Assembly: GCA_012719315.1 (NCBI GenBank)
Contig: JAAYAP010000032.1
Coordinates: 1 to 25,796, forward strand
Direction: 5' to 3'
DNA: 25,796 nt
DNA from: Methanobacteriota archaeon
GTDB lineage: Archaea > Thermoplasmatota > Thermoplasmata > Methanomassiliicoccales > Methanomethylophilaceae
Positions 1 to 8,949 of this stretch are shown in pieces. The position numbers and the translations under genes are program-made. The notes beneath the pieces are model-generated. The model did not search any database and was not told where the DNA came from. It saw only the letters and a program-made list of their open reading frames with translations. Every line of letters begins with the position of its first letter. Position 1 is the first letter of the stretch.

Positions 1-181
1 GTTCCATGGATCGATAGCCTCCGCCTCATAGGGTCGTATCGGATCGGAACGGATGACCCCGCACATACCGGGTATTCTATCGGACGCCCCCGATACCTAG
101 CGCATTCCATCCGATGCTGTATATGAGTAAGTTGCGAGCCTGGCTCATGATCCGGGCAGATGCACGGGAAAACAGATAAGG

Positions 182-199
182 CCGGGGCTTCCGCCCCGG
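182..199 (-). terminator. Hairpin after the mevalonate operon
   Basis: A perfect 7-bp stem, CCGGGGC/GCCCCGG, with a 4-nt loop begins 8 nt past the stop codon of the DUF35 gene. In the minus-strand transcript the loop is GGAA, a GNRA tetraloop. On the plus strand the hairpin is followed by TTTGGTTT. It probably ends the leftward mevalonate operon. Bases 1-181 hold no gene that I can support. Confidence 0.6.
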
Positions 200-206
200 T
201 TTGGTT

Positions 207-611
207 TCAGAGGTCGGGTGTGAACTTGAACCCGTAGTGGATGACGCCGGCGAGACCGTCAGCGTCCAGCTTGCGCAGCACCGCCCGCACCGGCATGCCG
301 ATCTCGATCGCGTCGACATCGACGTCCACCATCTGCCCCGAGAGGAGCACCCCGTCCCGGTTCCTGACCATGACCACCGCGTACGGCTTCAGCATGCTGC
401 AGGACTCCGGCGCCTCGTGGACGACGGAGAAGGAGTAGACCTCCCCGTGCCGGTCGAGTTTGTAATCCTCGACCTTGCCGATGCTCTCCCTGCGGCATAC
501 GGGACAGAACGAACGCGACGGGAAGAACACCTTCCCGCAGCTGCCGCACTTGGTGCCCCGCAGGTTGTACCTTCCGGGGATCTCCCTCCACTCTTTCGCA
601 ACCGATGCCAT
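207..611 (-). CDS. DUF35 Zn-ribbon/OB-fold protein of the HMG-CoA synthase-thiolase complex
   Basis: This 134-aa protein has a rubredoxin-like zinc ribbon with Cys22, Cys25, Cys36 and Cys39 (CGSC and CPVC), followed by an OB-fold of about 90 residues. That is the DUF35 layout. In archaea such proteins bridge acetoacetyl-CoA thiolase and HMG-CoA synthase so that acetoacetyl-CoA passes between them, which is the first step of the mevalonate route to isoprenoid lipids. The ATG follows the thiolase stop codon directly (TGAATG), and a GGAGG motif lies 7-8 nt upstream inside the thiolase gene, so the two are translationally coupled. It is the last gene of the operon. The protein is probably structural or CoA-binding rather than catalytic by itself. 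Family assignment is firm; the role is taken from characterised archaeal complexes. Confidence 0.9.
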   Translation of the reverse strand: MASVAKEWREIPGRYNLRGTKCGSCGKVFFPSRSFCPVCRRESIGKVEDYKLDRHGEVYSFSVVHEAPESCSMLKPYAVVMVRNRDGVLLSGQMVDVDVDAIEIGMPVRAVLRKLDADGLAGVIHYGFKFTPDL

Positions 612-1781
612 TCAGATCGCCTCCAATATGCTGACTGTGACCGCAGAGCCGTTGCCTCCGACCGATTGCGCGAGCCCGTGCTTCGCATCCTTGACCTGCC
701 TCTTGTCGGCGGTGCCCCGGAGCTGCTCGGCGAGCTCGACGATCTGCGCCACGCCGGCGGCGCCGATCGGATAACCGCGTGCCTTGAGTCCGCCCGAGGT
801 GTTGACCGCGGTCTTGCCCGCGTCGAAATGCGTCTCGCCGTTGAGGAAGGCGGCGCCCGCCTTGCCCTTGGCGTACATGCCGAGGTCCTGCAGCGCCATC
901 ACGCCCGCGACCGAGAAATCGTCGTGGATCTCGGCCACGTCGATGTCGGCGGCGGTCACGCCGGCCGCCTCGTAGGCCCGGCGGGCGGCCGCCTGCGTCG
1001 CCCTGAACTCGGTGATCGAATCGCGCTGGAACAGGGCGAGCGTATCGCTGGCCTGTGCCACCGCCGCCACCTTGACATACCTGTCCACATGCTCCTTCGC
1101 ATCCTCCAGCGGGCAGAGGATCACCGCCGCCGCGCCGTCGGAGATCGGTGCGCAGTCGAACATGCCCAGCGGCGTCGCCACCGGCCCCGACCTCAGCACG
1201 GTCTCCAACGGCACCGCTCTCCTGAACTGCGCCCCGGGGTTCAACTCCCCGTGGAAGTGGCTGTTGACCGCCACCGAGGCGATCTCCTCGCGGGTGGCGA
1301 TGCCTTCGTGGATCATCCTCCTGGCGATCATCGCGTAGTTGGATGCGAGCGTCACGCCCAGCCCGGCCTCGTATTCCGCGTCGGCCGTGGAGTCCATGAT
1401 CGATCCGATGGCCGGATCGTCGAGGTCGGTCATCTTCTCGGCCCCGCCGACCAGCACCATGTCGTGCAGGCCGGAGGCGACTGCCAGGACGCCTTCCCTG
1501 AATGCCACTCCGCCCGAGGCTCCGCCCGACTCGACCCGGGTCGCCGGCACGTTGTTGGTCGCCATGCCCGAGTAGTCGGCCACGAGCGCGTCCACGTGCT
1601 GCTGGTTGATGAACCGGCCGGCGGACATGTTGCCGATGTACAGCGCGTCGATCTCGTCGCCCGAGAGGTTCGCGTCCTCGATCGCCTTCATCCCCGCCTC
1701 GATGCCGAGGCTCCTGAACGATTTCTCCCAGAGCTCGCCGAAAGCGGTCGCTCCCACTCCTATTATTGCTACATCCCTCAT
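612..1781 (-). CDS. Thiolase-family protein (acetoacetyl-CoA thiolase position) with degenerate catalytic motifs
   Basis: The 389-aa protein aligns along its whole length with archaeal SCP-x-type acetyl-CoA C-acetyltransferases, from the N-terminal MRDVAIIGVG to the C-terminal GGNGS loop. In archaea this enzyme condenses two acetyl-CoA and hands acetoacetyl-CoA to HMG-CoA synthase, and the gene sits between HMG-CoA synthase and DUF35 as expected. The active site is abnormal. The motif VEAACASG reads VESGGASG, so the nucleophilic Cys is Gly87. GHPxGA reads GYPIGA, so His becomes Tyr337. HDCF reads HDDF at 286-289. The reading frame is intact, so it is not an obvious pseudogene. The ATG at 1781 has GGAGTGA 5 nt upstream; an in-frame GTG at 1790 is the alternative start. 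It may be a scaffold or have altered chemistry; canonical thiolase activity is doubtful. Confidence 0.85.
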   Translation of the reverse strand: MRDVAIIGVGATAFGELWEKSFRSLGIEAGMKAIEDANLSGDEIDALYIGNMSAGRFINQQHVDALVADYSGMATNNVPATRVESGGASGGVAFREGVLAVASGLHDMVLVGGAEKMTDLDDPAIGSIMDSTADAEYEAGLGVTLASNYAMIARRMIHEGIATREEIASVAVNSHFHGELNPGAQFRRAVPLETVLRSGPVATPLGMFDCAPISDGAAAVILCPLEDAKEHVDRYVKVAAVAQASDTLALFQRDSITEFRATQAAARRAYEAAGVTAADIDVAEIHDDFSVAGVMALQDLGMYAKGKAGAAFLNGETHFDAGKTAVNTSGGLKARGYPIGAAGVAQIVELAEQLRGTADKRQVKDAKHGLAQSVGGNGSAVTVSILEAI

Positions 1782-1786
1782 CTGAA

Positions 1787-2839
1787 TCACTCCGACATCA
1801 GGATCTTGCCCATGAACTTGGCGTACATCCCGTAATCGATGTACACCGGATCCGCCAGGACCTTGTCCAGCGTGGGGGCGTTGTCCCGCTTGTAGTCTTC
1901 GATCGCGTCGGTCACCGTGATGTCGAACGCGTCGCTTCCCGCACCCGAGCCGTAGGAGGTGACGAAGATGCGGTCACCCGGCACGGCGTTGTCGAGGATG
2001 TTGGCGAGTCCGAGCGGCACGGCGCCGCTGTATGTGTTGCCGATGTTGGGCGTCAGCAGGCCGAACTTGATCTGCTCGTCGGAGAAACCGAGCTGCTTGG
2101 CCACCCTGGTCGGGAACTTCCCGTTCGGCTGGTGGAACACCGCATGCTGGTAGTCCCCGGGTTCGGTGCCCATCTCCTTCATCAGCATCTTCGCCGCCGA
2201 GATTATGTGCCTGAAGTAAGCGGGCTCGCCGGTGAACCTGCCTCCGTGCAGGGGATACGGCTGCCCTTCGCGCCTCCAGAAGTCGGGGGTGTCGGTCGTG
2301 AAGGATGCGGTCTTGTCGATCCTGGCGATGATGCCCTCGCTGCCGATCAGGAAGGCCGCCCCTCCCGCGGACGCCGAGTACTCCAAGGCGTCGCCGGGCG
2401 CTCCCTGGGAGGTGTCCGCTCCCACGGCCACGCCGTATCTGACCATGCCCGAGCCGACCAGGCCCATGCAGGCCTGGATGCCGGCGGTCCCGGCCTTGCA
2501 GGCGAACTCGAGGTCGGCGGCGGTCATCGCCGGCGTCGCCTCGATCGACTCTGCGACTATCGTCGAAGTCGGTTTGACCGCGTACGGGTGGGACTCCGAG
2601 CCCACGTAGACCGCGCCGATGTCCTGCGGATCCACCTCGGGCACCCGCGCCATCATGTTCCTGGCGGCCTCGGTGGCGATGGTCACCACGTCCTCGTCGG
2701 GCGACGGGACCGATTTCTCGAAGATCATCAATCCTTTCCCCATCCCCTTGCCGTCCACGCCCCAGATCTTGCCGATCTCCTCGGGTTTGATCCGGTAACG
2801 GGGCACATACGCTCCGTAACTTACGATTCCTACATCCAT
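1787..2839 (-). CDS. Hydroxymethylglutaryl-CoA synthase, archaeal type
   Basis: This 350-aa enzyme would condense acetyl-CoA with acetoacetyl-CoA to HMG-CoA for the mevalonate pathway, in the cytoplasm. It begins MDVGIVSYGAYVPRYRI, the usual start of archaeal HMG-CoA synthases. The nucleophilic cysteine is Cys114 in EFACKAGTAG, the general base is probably Glu82 in GSESHPYAVKP, and a catalytic-type histidine lies in AVFHQPNGKFP. These key residues look intact, unlike those of the neighbouring thiolase. A longer in-frame ORF upstream was rejected because family similarity starts at this Met, whose ATG overlaps the stop codon of the regulator gene (TAATG) with GAGGGG just upstream. The next gene starts within a few bases of its stop, so the set is co-transcribed. 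Confidence 0.95.
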   Translation of the reverse strand: MDVGIVSYGAYVPRYRIKPEEIGKIWGVDGKGMGKGLMIFEKSVPSPDEDVVTIATEAARNMMARVPEVDPQDIGAVYVGSESHPYAVKPTSTIVAESIEATPAMTAADLEFACKAGTAGIQACMGLVGSGMVRYGVAVGADTSQGAPGDALEYSASAGGAAFLIGSEGIIARIDKTASFTTDTPDFWRREGQPYPLHGGRFTGEPAYFRHIISAAKMLMKEMGTEPGDYQHAVFHQPNGKFPTRVAKQLGFSDEQIKFGLLTPNIGNTYSGAVPLGLANILDNAVPGDRIFVTSYGSGAGSDAFDITVTDAIEDYKRDNAPTLDKVLADPVYIDYGMYAKFMGKILMSE

Positions 2840-3531
2840 TATATCCCCTCTTTGAGTTTGTTCATCCTCTCGATCAGGTCCTCCACCGACAGCTTCGTGG
2901 ACACCAGCGGTATCCCCTCGAGCTTGGCCAGCTTTATCGCGAGCGGGTCGGTCTCGTCGGGACGCTGATAGACCACCATGGCCGGTGTCAGCGGGTGGGC
3001 CCGGATCGCCACCATGGGCGAACGCCCGTAGTGGACGTTGGTGAAGATCAGCGCCCTCTCGATGCTCCATCCGTAGATCTTCAGATAATCCTCTGAACTG
3101 AGGTTGAGGATCGCCTTGATCGAGTCGACGATCGTGTATCCGTAGATCTTCTTGGCCGGCGTCTTGTCCGTGTTCAGGTGCCGCCCCTCGATCGCCGCGA
3201 CGAAGGCCTCCTCGTCGATGCCGCCGCTGAACTCGTCCATCGCCAGGATGCAGTCCATGCGGTAATCGGGTTTGTACCTGGAGATCACCGTCGACCCCTT
3301 CTGTATATCCAATCTGATGAAGGCCTCGACCATCTTCCTGATGATCGCCGCTCCGGGCGATTTCCTGCGCCCGGACTCGTAATCGCTGATCACCGAGTGC
3401 GAGATGCCCATGGCCTCCGCCAGCTCGTACTGCGAGAAACCGAACTCCTCCCGCCATTTGCGTATGGCTTTGCCCGGATCGGGCGAGAGCGCGATCTCCC
3501 CGGCTATCTTCTCCTTGAGCTCGCCTACCAT
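2839..3531 (-). CDS. XRE-family helix-turn-helix transcriptional regulator
   Basis: The 230-aa protein has a Cro/C1-type HTH at roughly residues 20-75, with a recognition segment around FSQYELAEAMGISHSVISDY. A C-terminal domain of about 150 residues follows, of the kind seen in archaeal regulators of the COG1709 type; its ligand is unknown. It is the first gene of the HMG-CoA synthase/thiolase/DUF35 operon and overlaps HMG-CoA synthase by one base, so it probably senses isoprenoid or CoA-thioester status and controls this operon. It is the only gene in the window that ends in TAA. A TATA-like element centred about 26 nt before its ATG predicts a leaderless mRNA, and a dyad just upstream could be its own binding site. 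Autoregulation is inference. Confidence 0.85.
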   Translation of the reverse strand: MVGELKEKIAGEIALSPDPGKAIRKWREEFGFSQYELAEAMGISHSVISDYESGRRKSPGAAIIRKMVEAFIRLDIQKGSTVISRYKPDYRMDCILAMDEFSGGIDEEAFVAAIEGRHLNTDKTPAKKIYGYTIVDSIKAILNLSSEDYLKIYGWSIERALIFTNVHYGRSPMVAIRAHPLTPAMVVYQRPDETDPLAIKLAKLEGIPLVSTKLSVEDLIERMNKLKEGI

Positions 3532-3550
3532 TGGTCGATGAAACGGGTAT

Positions 3551-3562
3551 TCTTATTTAATC
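3551..3562 (-). promoter_or_regulatory. TATA box of the mevalonate operon
   Basis: The minus strand reads GATTAAATAAGA here, an AT-rich island in GC-rich surroundings. Its centre lies about 26 nt upstream of the regulator's ATG, so transcription would start at or next to the start codon. No ribosome binding site precedes that ATG, which fits a leaderless transcript. Confidence 0.6.
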
Positions 3563-3574
3563 ATGTCGAAATTC

Positions 3575-3596
3575 GATTACGTCGATTAACGTAATC
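3575..3596. promoter_or_regulatory. Inverted-repeat operator candidate upstream of the XRE regulator
   Basis: A perfect dyad, GATTACGT (3575-3582), 6-nt spacer CGATTA, ACGTAATC (3589-3596), sits about 13 bp upstream of the TATA box of the regulator operon. Its left end in transcription sense runs into the stop codon of the upstream PPK2 gene (3595-3597). The size and symmetry suit a dimeric HTH protein. It could instead act as a hairpin at the end of the PPK2 transcript, but it is AT-rich and not followed by a U tract. Confidence 0.5.
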
Positions 3597-5001
3597 AGAT
3601 CCGCTCCGCGGGCCGGTCGCCGGCGAGCCCCGTGCGCAGGGCCGTCGCGATCGCGTCGAGCACCAGGGCCCGCGCGTGCGCCTTGTCGTCGGCAGGCACG
3701 GCCGTCCACGGCGCATACGGCGTGTTCGTCGCCGTCATCATGCGGCCTATGCGCGCCTCGTACTCGTCCCACTTGCCCCGGTTGCGCCAATCGTCGTCGG
3801 TGAGCTTCCACTGCTTCAGCTCGTCGGCCGCCCTCTTCTCGAACCGCCGCAGCTGCTCTTCGGCCGAGACGTCCAGCCAGATCTTGACCAGGAGGATGCC
3901 GTTGTCGGTCATGCACTTCTCCATCGCGTTGATCTCGGAGGCGGAGCGCTCGTACTCGTCCTCGCTGCACAGGCCCTCGATCGGCTCCACGGTCATGCGC
4001 CCGTACCAGGTGCGGTCGAAGACCGTGATGCGTCCGGCGTCGGGCATATGCTCCGCGAACCGCCGCAGATAGGTGTACGACCGCTCCTCCGCGGTCGGGG
4101 CCTTGATCTCCACGACCTTGTACCCCCGGGGGTTCAGCGCCCGCGTCAGATGGCGGATCGCCGACCCCTTGCCCGCGGCATCCCTGCCCTCGAAACCGAC
4201 GACCAACGAACGGTCGCTCGCGGCTAGACGTGTCTGTAATTCATAGAGCAGGTCGTAGACGTCCTCCGGTTCCGCCGCGGGGGGCGGCGTGCTCCCGGCG
4301 GACGGCCGCGGGTCCGGATACGGCGTCTCCATCCGCACCGGGCGCACCGGGCATCCGCCCTCCGACCGGTCGCGGAGACGGTCGGCGATGACCGCGGCGA
4401 CCCCGTCGACGGTCCGGCGCAGCTCGCCCGCCGTCACCGTGTCCCACGGGGCGCAGTCGGTGTCGGTCGCGGAGAACAGCCCGTCGGACACCGTCGCCCT
4501 GAACTTCACCGGATCGACGATGTCGACCGAGAGGAAGGTGTCCCTCATGCAGATGAACGGGCAGTACTCGGCGGACAGGCCGTCCGCATCCCCGGGATCG
4601 GCGTCCAGGAGGATCTTGATCAGGAACACGCCGTTGTCGGTCAGGTACCGCTCGAAGGTGTTGCAGTGGCCGACGAACCTCTCCAGCGACTCCCGTCCGC
4701 CGCGGTACCTGTCCACCACGGAGGAGTACCAGGAGCGGTCGTGGAGCGCGAAGCCGCCGGCGACCGGGGTCCCCTGCAGGAAACCGAACGGCCGCGAGGG
4801 CCCTTTGATCCGCGGATCGAAGCCATGGTAGGCCACCCCGCGCGGCTCGAGGCAGTTGTGGATCTCGTTCACGATTCGGTTGATCACGATGCCGTTGCCG
4901 CCTTCGAAGACGATCATCACGGGTATCCTCCGGGTATGGAAATCCAGCTGGAGGCGGTTCAGCTCCTCCGCCCGCTCCTTGGTGACCGCGGCTTTCATCA
5001 T
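3595..5001 (-). CDS. ppk2: Two-domain PPK2-family protein, probable polyphosphate:AMP phosphotransferase
   Basis: The 468-aa protein holds two tandem PPK2 (P-loop kinase) domains, the length and layout of polyphosphate:AMP phosphotransferases, which make ADP from AMP using polyphosphate. The C-terminal domain has an intact Walker A, FEGRDAAGKG (residues 270-279), and the DRTWYGRMTVEPIEG motif. In the N-terminal domain the matching Walker A is FEGGNGIVIN (32-41), which lacks the Asp and Lys, while DRSWYSSVV is partly kept, so that half is probably structural. Degenerate first domains are known in this subfamily. The alternative ATG at 4998 is equally possible. It is transcribed divergently from the AhpD-like gene and probably serves energy or nucleotide salvage under stress. 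The choice between AMP and ADP as substrate cannot be settled by eye. Confidence 0.88.
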   Translation of the reverse strand: MMKAAVTKERAEELNRLQLDFHTRRIPVMIVFEGGNGIVINRIVNEIHNCLEPRGVAYHGFDPRIKGPSRPFGFLQGTPVAGGFALHDRSWYSSVVDRYRGGRESLERFVGHCNTFERYLTDNGVFLIKILLDADPGDADGLSAEYCPFICMRDTFLSVDIVDPVKFRATVSDGLFSATDTDCAPWDTVTAGELRRTVDGVAAVIADRLRDRSEGGCPVRPVRMETPYPDPRPSAGSTPPPAAEPEDVYDLLYELQTRLAASDRSLVVGFEGRDAAGKGSAIRHLTRALNPRGYKVVEIKAPTAEERSYTYLRRFAEHMPDAGRITVFDRTWYGRMTVEPIEGLCSEDEYERSASEINAMEKCMTDNGILLVKIWLDVSAEEQLRRFEKRAADELKQWKLTDDDWRNRGKWDEYEARIGRMMTATNTPYAPWTAVPADDKAHARALVLDAIATALRTGLAGDRPAERI

Positions 5002-5002
5002 C

Positions 5003-5016
5003 GGTCGATATCGACC
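5003..5016. promoter_or_regulatory. Perfect palindrome in the divergent promoter region
   Basis: GGTCGATATCGACC is a perfect 14-bp palindrome ending 2 bp upstream of the ATG of the PPK2 gene. The related half GATATCGAC recurs at 5061-5069, just before the ATG of the divergent AhpD-like gene. It could bind a regulator of both genes; no cognate protein can be named. Confidence 0.35.
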
Positions 5017-5040
5017 TCATCGTATATCACGGGAACGAAC

Positions 5041-5051
5041 CTTTTTAAAAG
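5041..5051. promoter_or_regulatory. Shared TATA element between PPK2 and AhpD-like genes
   Basis: CTTTTTAAAAG is nearly palindromic and is the only clear AT-rich block between the two divergent genes. For the plus-strand gene its centre is about 26 nt before the ATG at 5073, predicting a leaderless mRNA. For PPK2 it would give a leader of roughly 20 nt. Confidence 0.55.
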
Positions 5052-5072
5052 CCGTATGGGGATATCGACGCC

Positions 5073-5441
5073 ATGAGTTGCAACAGGAACACTCCTTTCT
5101 GTGCCATGTGCTCGGATATGGGCGAATTCGCCCCGAAGACCCTCAAGGCGATCAACAAGCTCAACCCGGGCTTCATGGAGACGCTCCGCGAAATGGACAA
5201 GTTCATGGTCGTCGACGGCCCTCTGGACAAGAAGACCAAGCGGCTGATGGCCCTGGCCTGCGTCTGCGTGCGGATGTGCGAGGACTGCGTCTACCCCCAG
5301 GCCAAGGTTGCCAAGAACTACGGCGCCACCAAGGAGGAGATCATCGAAGCCGTCCAAGTGGCCGTGCTCACCGGCGGCGTCCCCTGCTGGTCCTGCGCCA
5401 AGGAGGGCATCGACCAGCTCTTCGAGGAATGGGAGGACTGA
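5073..5441 (+). CDS. Cysteine-rich AhpD/carboxymuconolactone decarboxylase-like protein
   Basis: This 122-aa protein has the all-helical CMD/AhpD core (about residues 20-120), with the signature region CVRMCEDCVYPQAKVAKNYGATKEEI. The redox pair of the fold is Cys69-Glu-Asp-Cys72. In AhpD-type peroxidase partners the motif is CxxCxxxH; here the last position is Gln76, so the proton-relay histidine is absent. Nine cysteines occur in 122 residues: Cys3, 10, 13 at the N terminus, Cys63 and 65, the CxxC, and Cys105 and 108 in the C-terminal CWSC. This is unusual for the family and suggests metal binding or an extended thiol-disulfide relay. A role in oxidative-stress defence or electron transfer in a strict anaerobe is plausible but inferred. 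Single-gene transcription unit with its own TATA box and hairpin. Confidence 0.82.
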   Translation: MSCNRNTPFCAMCSDMGEFAPKTLKAINKLNPGFMETLREMDKFMVVDGPLDKKTKRLMALACVCVRMCEDCVYPQAKVAKNYGATKEEIIEAVQVAVLTGGVPCWSCAKEGIDQLFEEWED

Positions 5442-5462
5442 AACCCCTCCGGATCGACCGCC

Positions 5463-5484
5463 GCGGGAGGCCCCGGCCTCCCGC
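5463..5484 (+). terminator. Hairpin after the AhpD-like gene
   Basis: GCGGGAGGCC followed by CC and GGCCTCCCGC forms a perfect stem of up to 10 bp about 20 nt past the stop codon, followed by the pyrimidine-rich tract ATCCTTCTCC. It is a likely transcription end before the aconitase promoter. Confidence 0.6.
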
Positions 5485-5561
5485 ATCCTTCTCCTCCGCG
5501 CCGTTCCGCGGTCGCCGGCGCCCGTCTGCGCGGGCATTCCGCGCGTTTCATTCTTAAGATT

Positions 5562-5569
5562 GATATATG
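5562..5569 (+). promoter_or_regulatory. TATA box of acnA
   Basis: GATATATG, preceded by a second AT-rich stretch TTCTTAAGATT, lies about 40 nt upstream of the chosen aconitase ATG. Expected transcription start is near 5592, next to the AGGAG at 5591-5595, so the in-frame ATGs at 5567 and 5576 would lie before the mRNA start. Confidence 0.5.
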
Positions 5570-5605
5570 CTCTCGATGTACTGCCGGCATAGGAGCTATG
5601 TCAAT

Positions 5606-8236
<2,631 letters not shown>

Positions 8237-8307
8237 AGCATCGCGTGATGTCCGCTGGGTCATCCGGCCCGGCAAGAGGCATGACGGCGGTGCGGCATTG
8301 CAAATCC

Positions 8308-8315
8308 TTTTAATA
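8308..8315 (+). promoter_or_regulatory. TATA box of the tRNA-Pro gene
   Basis: TTTTAATA, preceded by the purine-containing AAATCC (BRE-like position), is centred about 27 nt upstream of the tRNA 5' end, the standard archaeal spacing. Confidence 0.7.
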
Positions 8316-8338
8316 GAGGATGATATTGCGATGCATGC

Positions 8339-8414
8339 GGGCCCGTAGGGTAGCTTGGTATCCTTGTAGCTTCGGGAGCTATTGACTCCGGTTCAAATCC
8401 GGGCGGGCCCACCA
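8339..8414 (+). tRNA. tRNA-Pro (anticodon CGG), CCA encoded
   Basis: A full cloverleaf can be drawn. The acceptor stem is GGGCCCG/CGGGCCC, with discriminator A8411 and a genome-encoded CCA at 8412-8414. The D arm is GGGT/ATCC. The anticodon stem GTAGC/GCTAT encloses the loop TTCGGGA, with anticodon CGG at 8373-8375, which reads CCG (Pro). The T arm is TCCGG/CCGGG with loop TTCAAAT. There is no intron. The mature tRNA end without CCA is 8411. Confidence 0.95.
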
Positions 8415-8606
8415 CTCCCTTCCGGCCGATGCCGTTATCGACAGCCGGGACGGCGCGGCAGGCTTCGCGCGGGGACACGGCGGCCCGGACGCGTCCGCCT
8501 CCGAACGCGGCATCACCGATGTCTGAAAGGGAGTATTCTGTATGAAAATGTCGATATCGGAACGATAATCACATGAAAACCGACAGAAACCGCTGAAAAC
8601 TACAGA

Positions 8607-8615
8607 TTTTAAATA
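8607..8615 (+). promoter_or_regulatory. TATA box, probable promoter of the betaine transporter operon
   Basis: TTTTAAATA inside CAGATTTTAAATATGATG is the strongest TATA-like element in the region and predicts a start near 8637-8640. A closer promoter for the transporter is not evident. Confidence 0.5.
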
Positions 8616-8643
8616 TGATGAGCTCTTAGCAGGTTCGATCCGA

Positions 8644-8739
8644 ATGAAGGGATGCGTCGGCGCGAACGTCGCTCTCAACCTCGGATCCTCGGATCGGGGA
8701 GGACGCTTCCTCCGGGAATACGCCATCCCGATTCCGTGA
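8644..8739 (+). CDS. Possible 31-aa leader ORF
   Basis: An ATG only a few bases after the predicted transcription start opens a 31-codon frame ending in TGA at 8737-8739, so it could be translated from a leaderless 5' end. The peptide (MKGCVGANVALNLGSSDRGG to the midpoint) resembles nothing I know. It could be a small protein, a leader peptide that modulates the downstream transporter, or chance. I list it only because of its position. Confidence 0.2.
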   Translation: MKGCVGANVALNLGSSDRGGRFLREYAIPIP

Positions 8740-8949
8740 AGGGTTTGCTTCGAGAAACCGTCATCCGCCGCGCCGTCAGGATATACCAGGACGTCGGCAA
8801 AGCTCGATGTTCTCAACGTATCCTCATGTTTCCATTTGTTTGGGATGTATCTCCTCAGCGGGAGCTATGCGCTTCCGGATACCGGTCATCGGACGGACCT
8901 CCACACGGAGATGACAGCGATGTCTTTGAACATGAACGGAAGGAGACCG

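Larger units (their letters stand above)
8415..8949. other. Long region without a convincing gene, upstream of the betaine transporter
   Basis: This stretch of about 535 nt between tRNA-Pro and the ABC ATPase has no ORF resembling a protein I know; its ORFs look like chance frames in GC-rich DNA. It is locally AT-richer around 8530-8625. It holds a TATA-like element (8607-8615) and a short ORF (8644-8739). If transcription starts near 8638, the transporter mRNA would have a leader of about 310 nt, long for an archaeon and possibly regulatory. Confidence 0.5.

Noticed and set aside
1..7. ATG on the minus strand at 7-5 with GGAGG upstream, a possible gene leaving the left edge
   Set aside because: Only two codons are visible and the spacing to GGAGG is long, so a gene cannot be supported.
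201..1835. Long plus-strand open frame opposite the mevalonate operon, and similar antisense frames opposite thrS, ramA, pylC, pylB and pylS
   Set aside because: These are shadow frames from strong third-position GC bias. Their composition is rich in Arg, His and Val, no protein family is recognisable, and the opposite-strand genes are secure.
2840..3457. N-terminal extension of HMG-CoA synthase
   Set aside because: The extension is a GC-rich frame inside the XRE regulator gene; family similarity begins at MDVGIVSYG.
8382..8576. Small plus-strand frame starting inside tRNA-Pro
   Set aside because: It overlaps the tRNA, lacks a ribosome binding site and resembles no protein.
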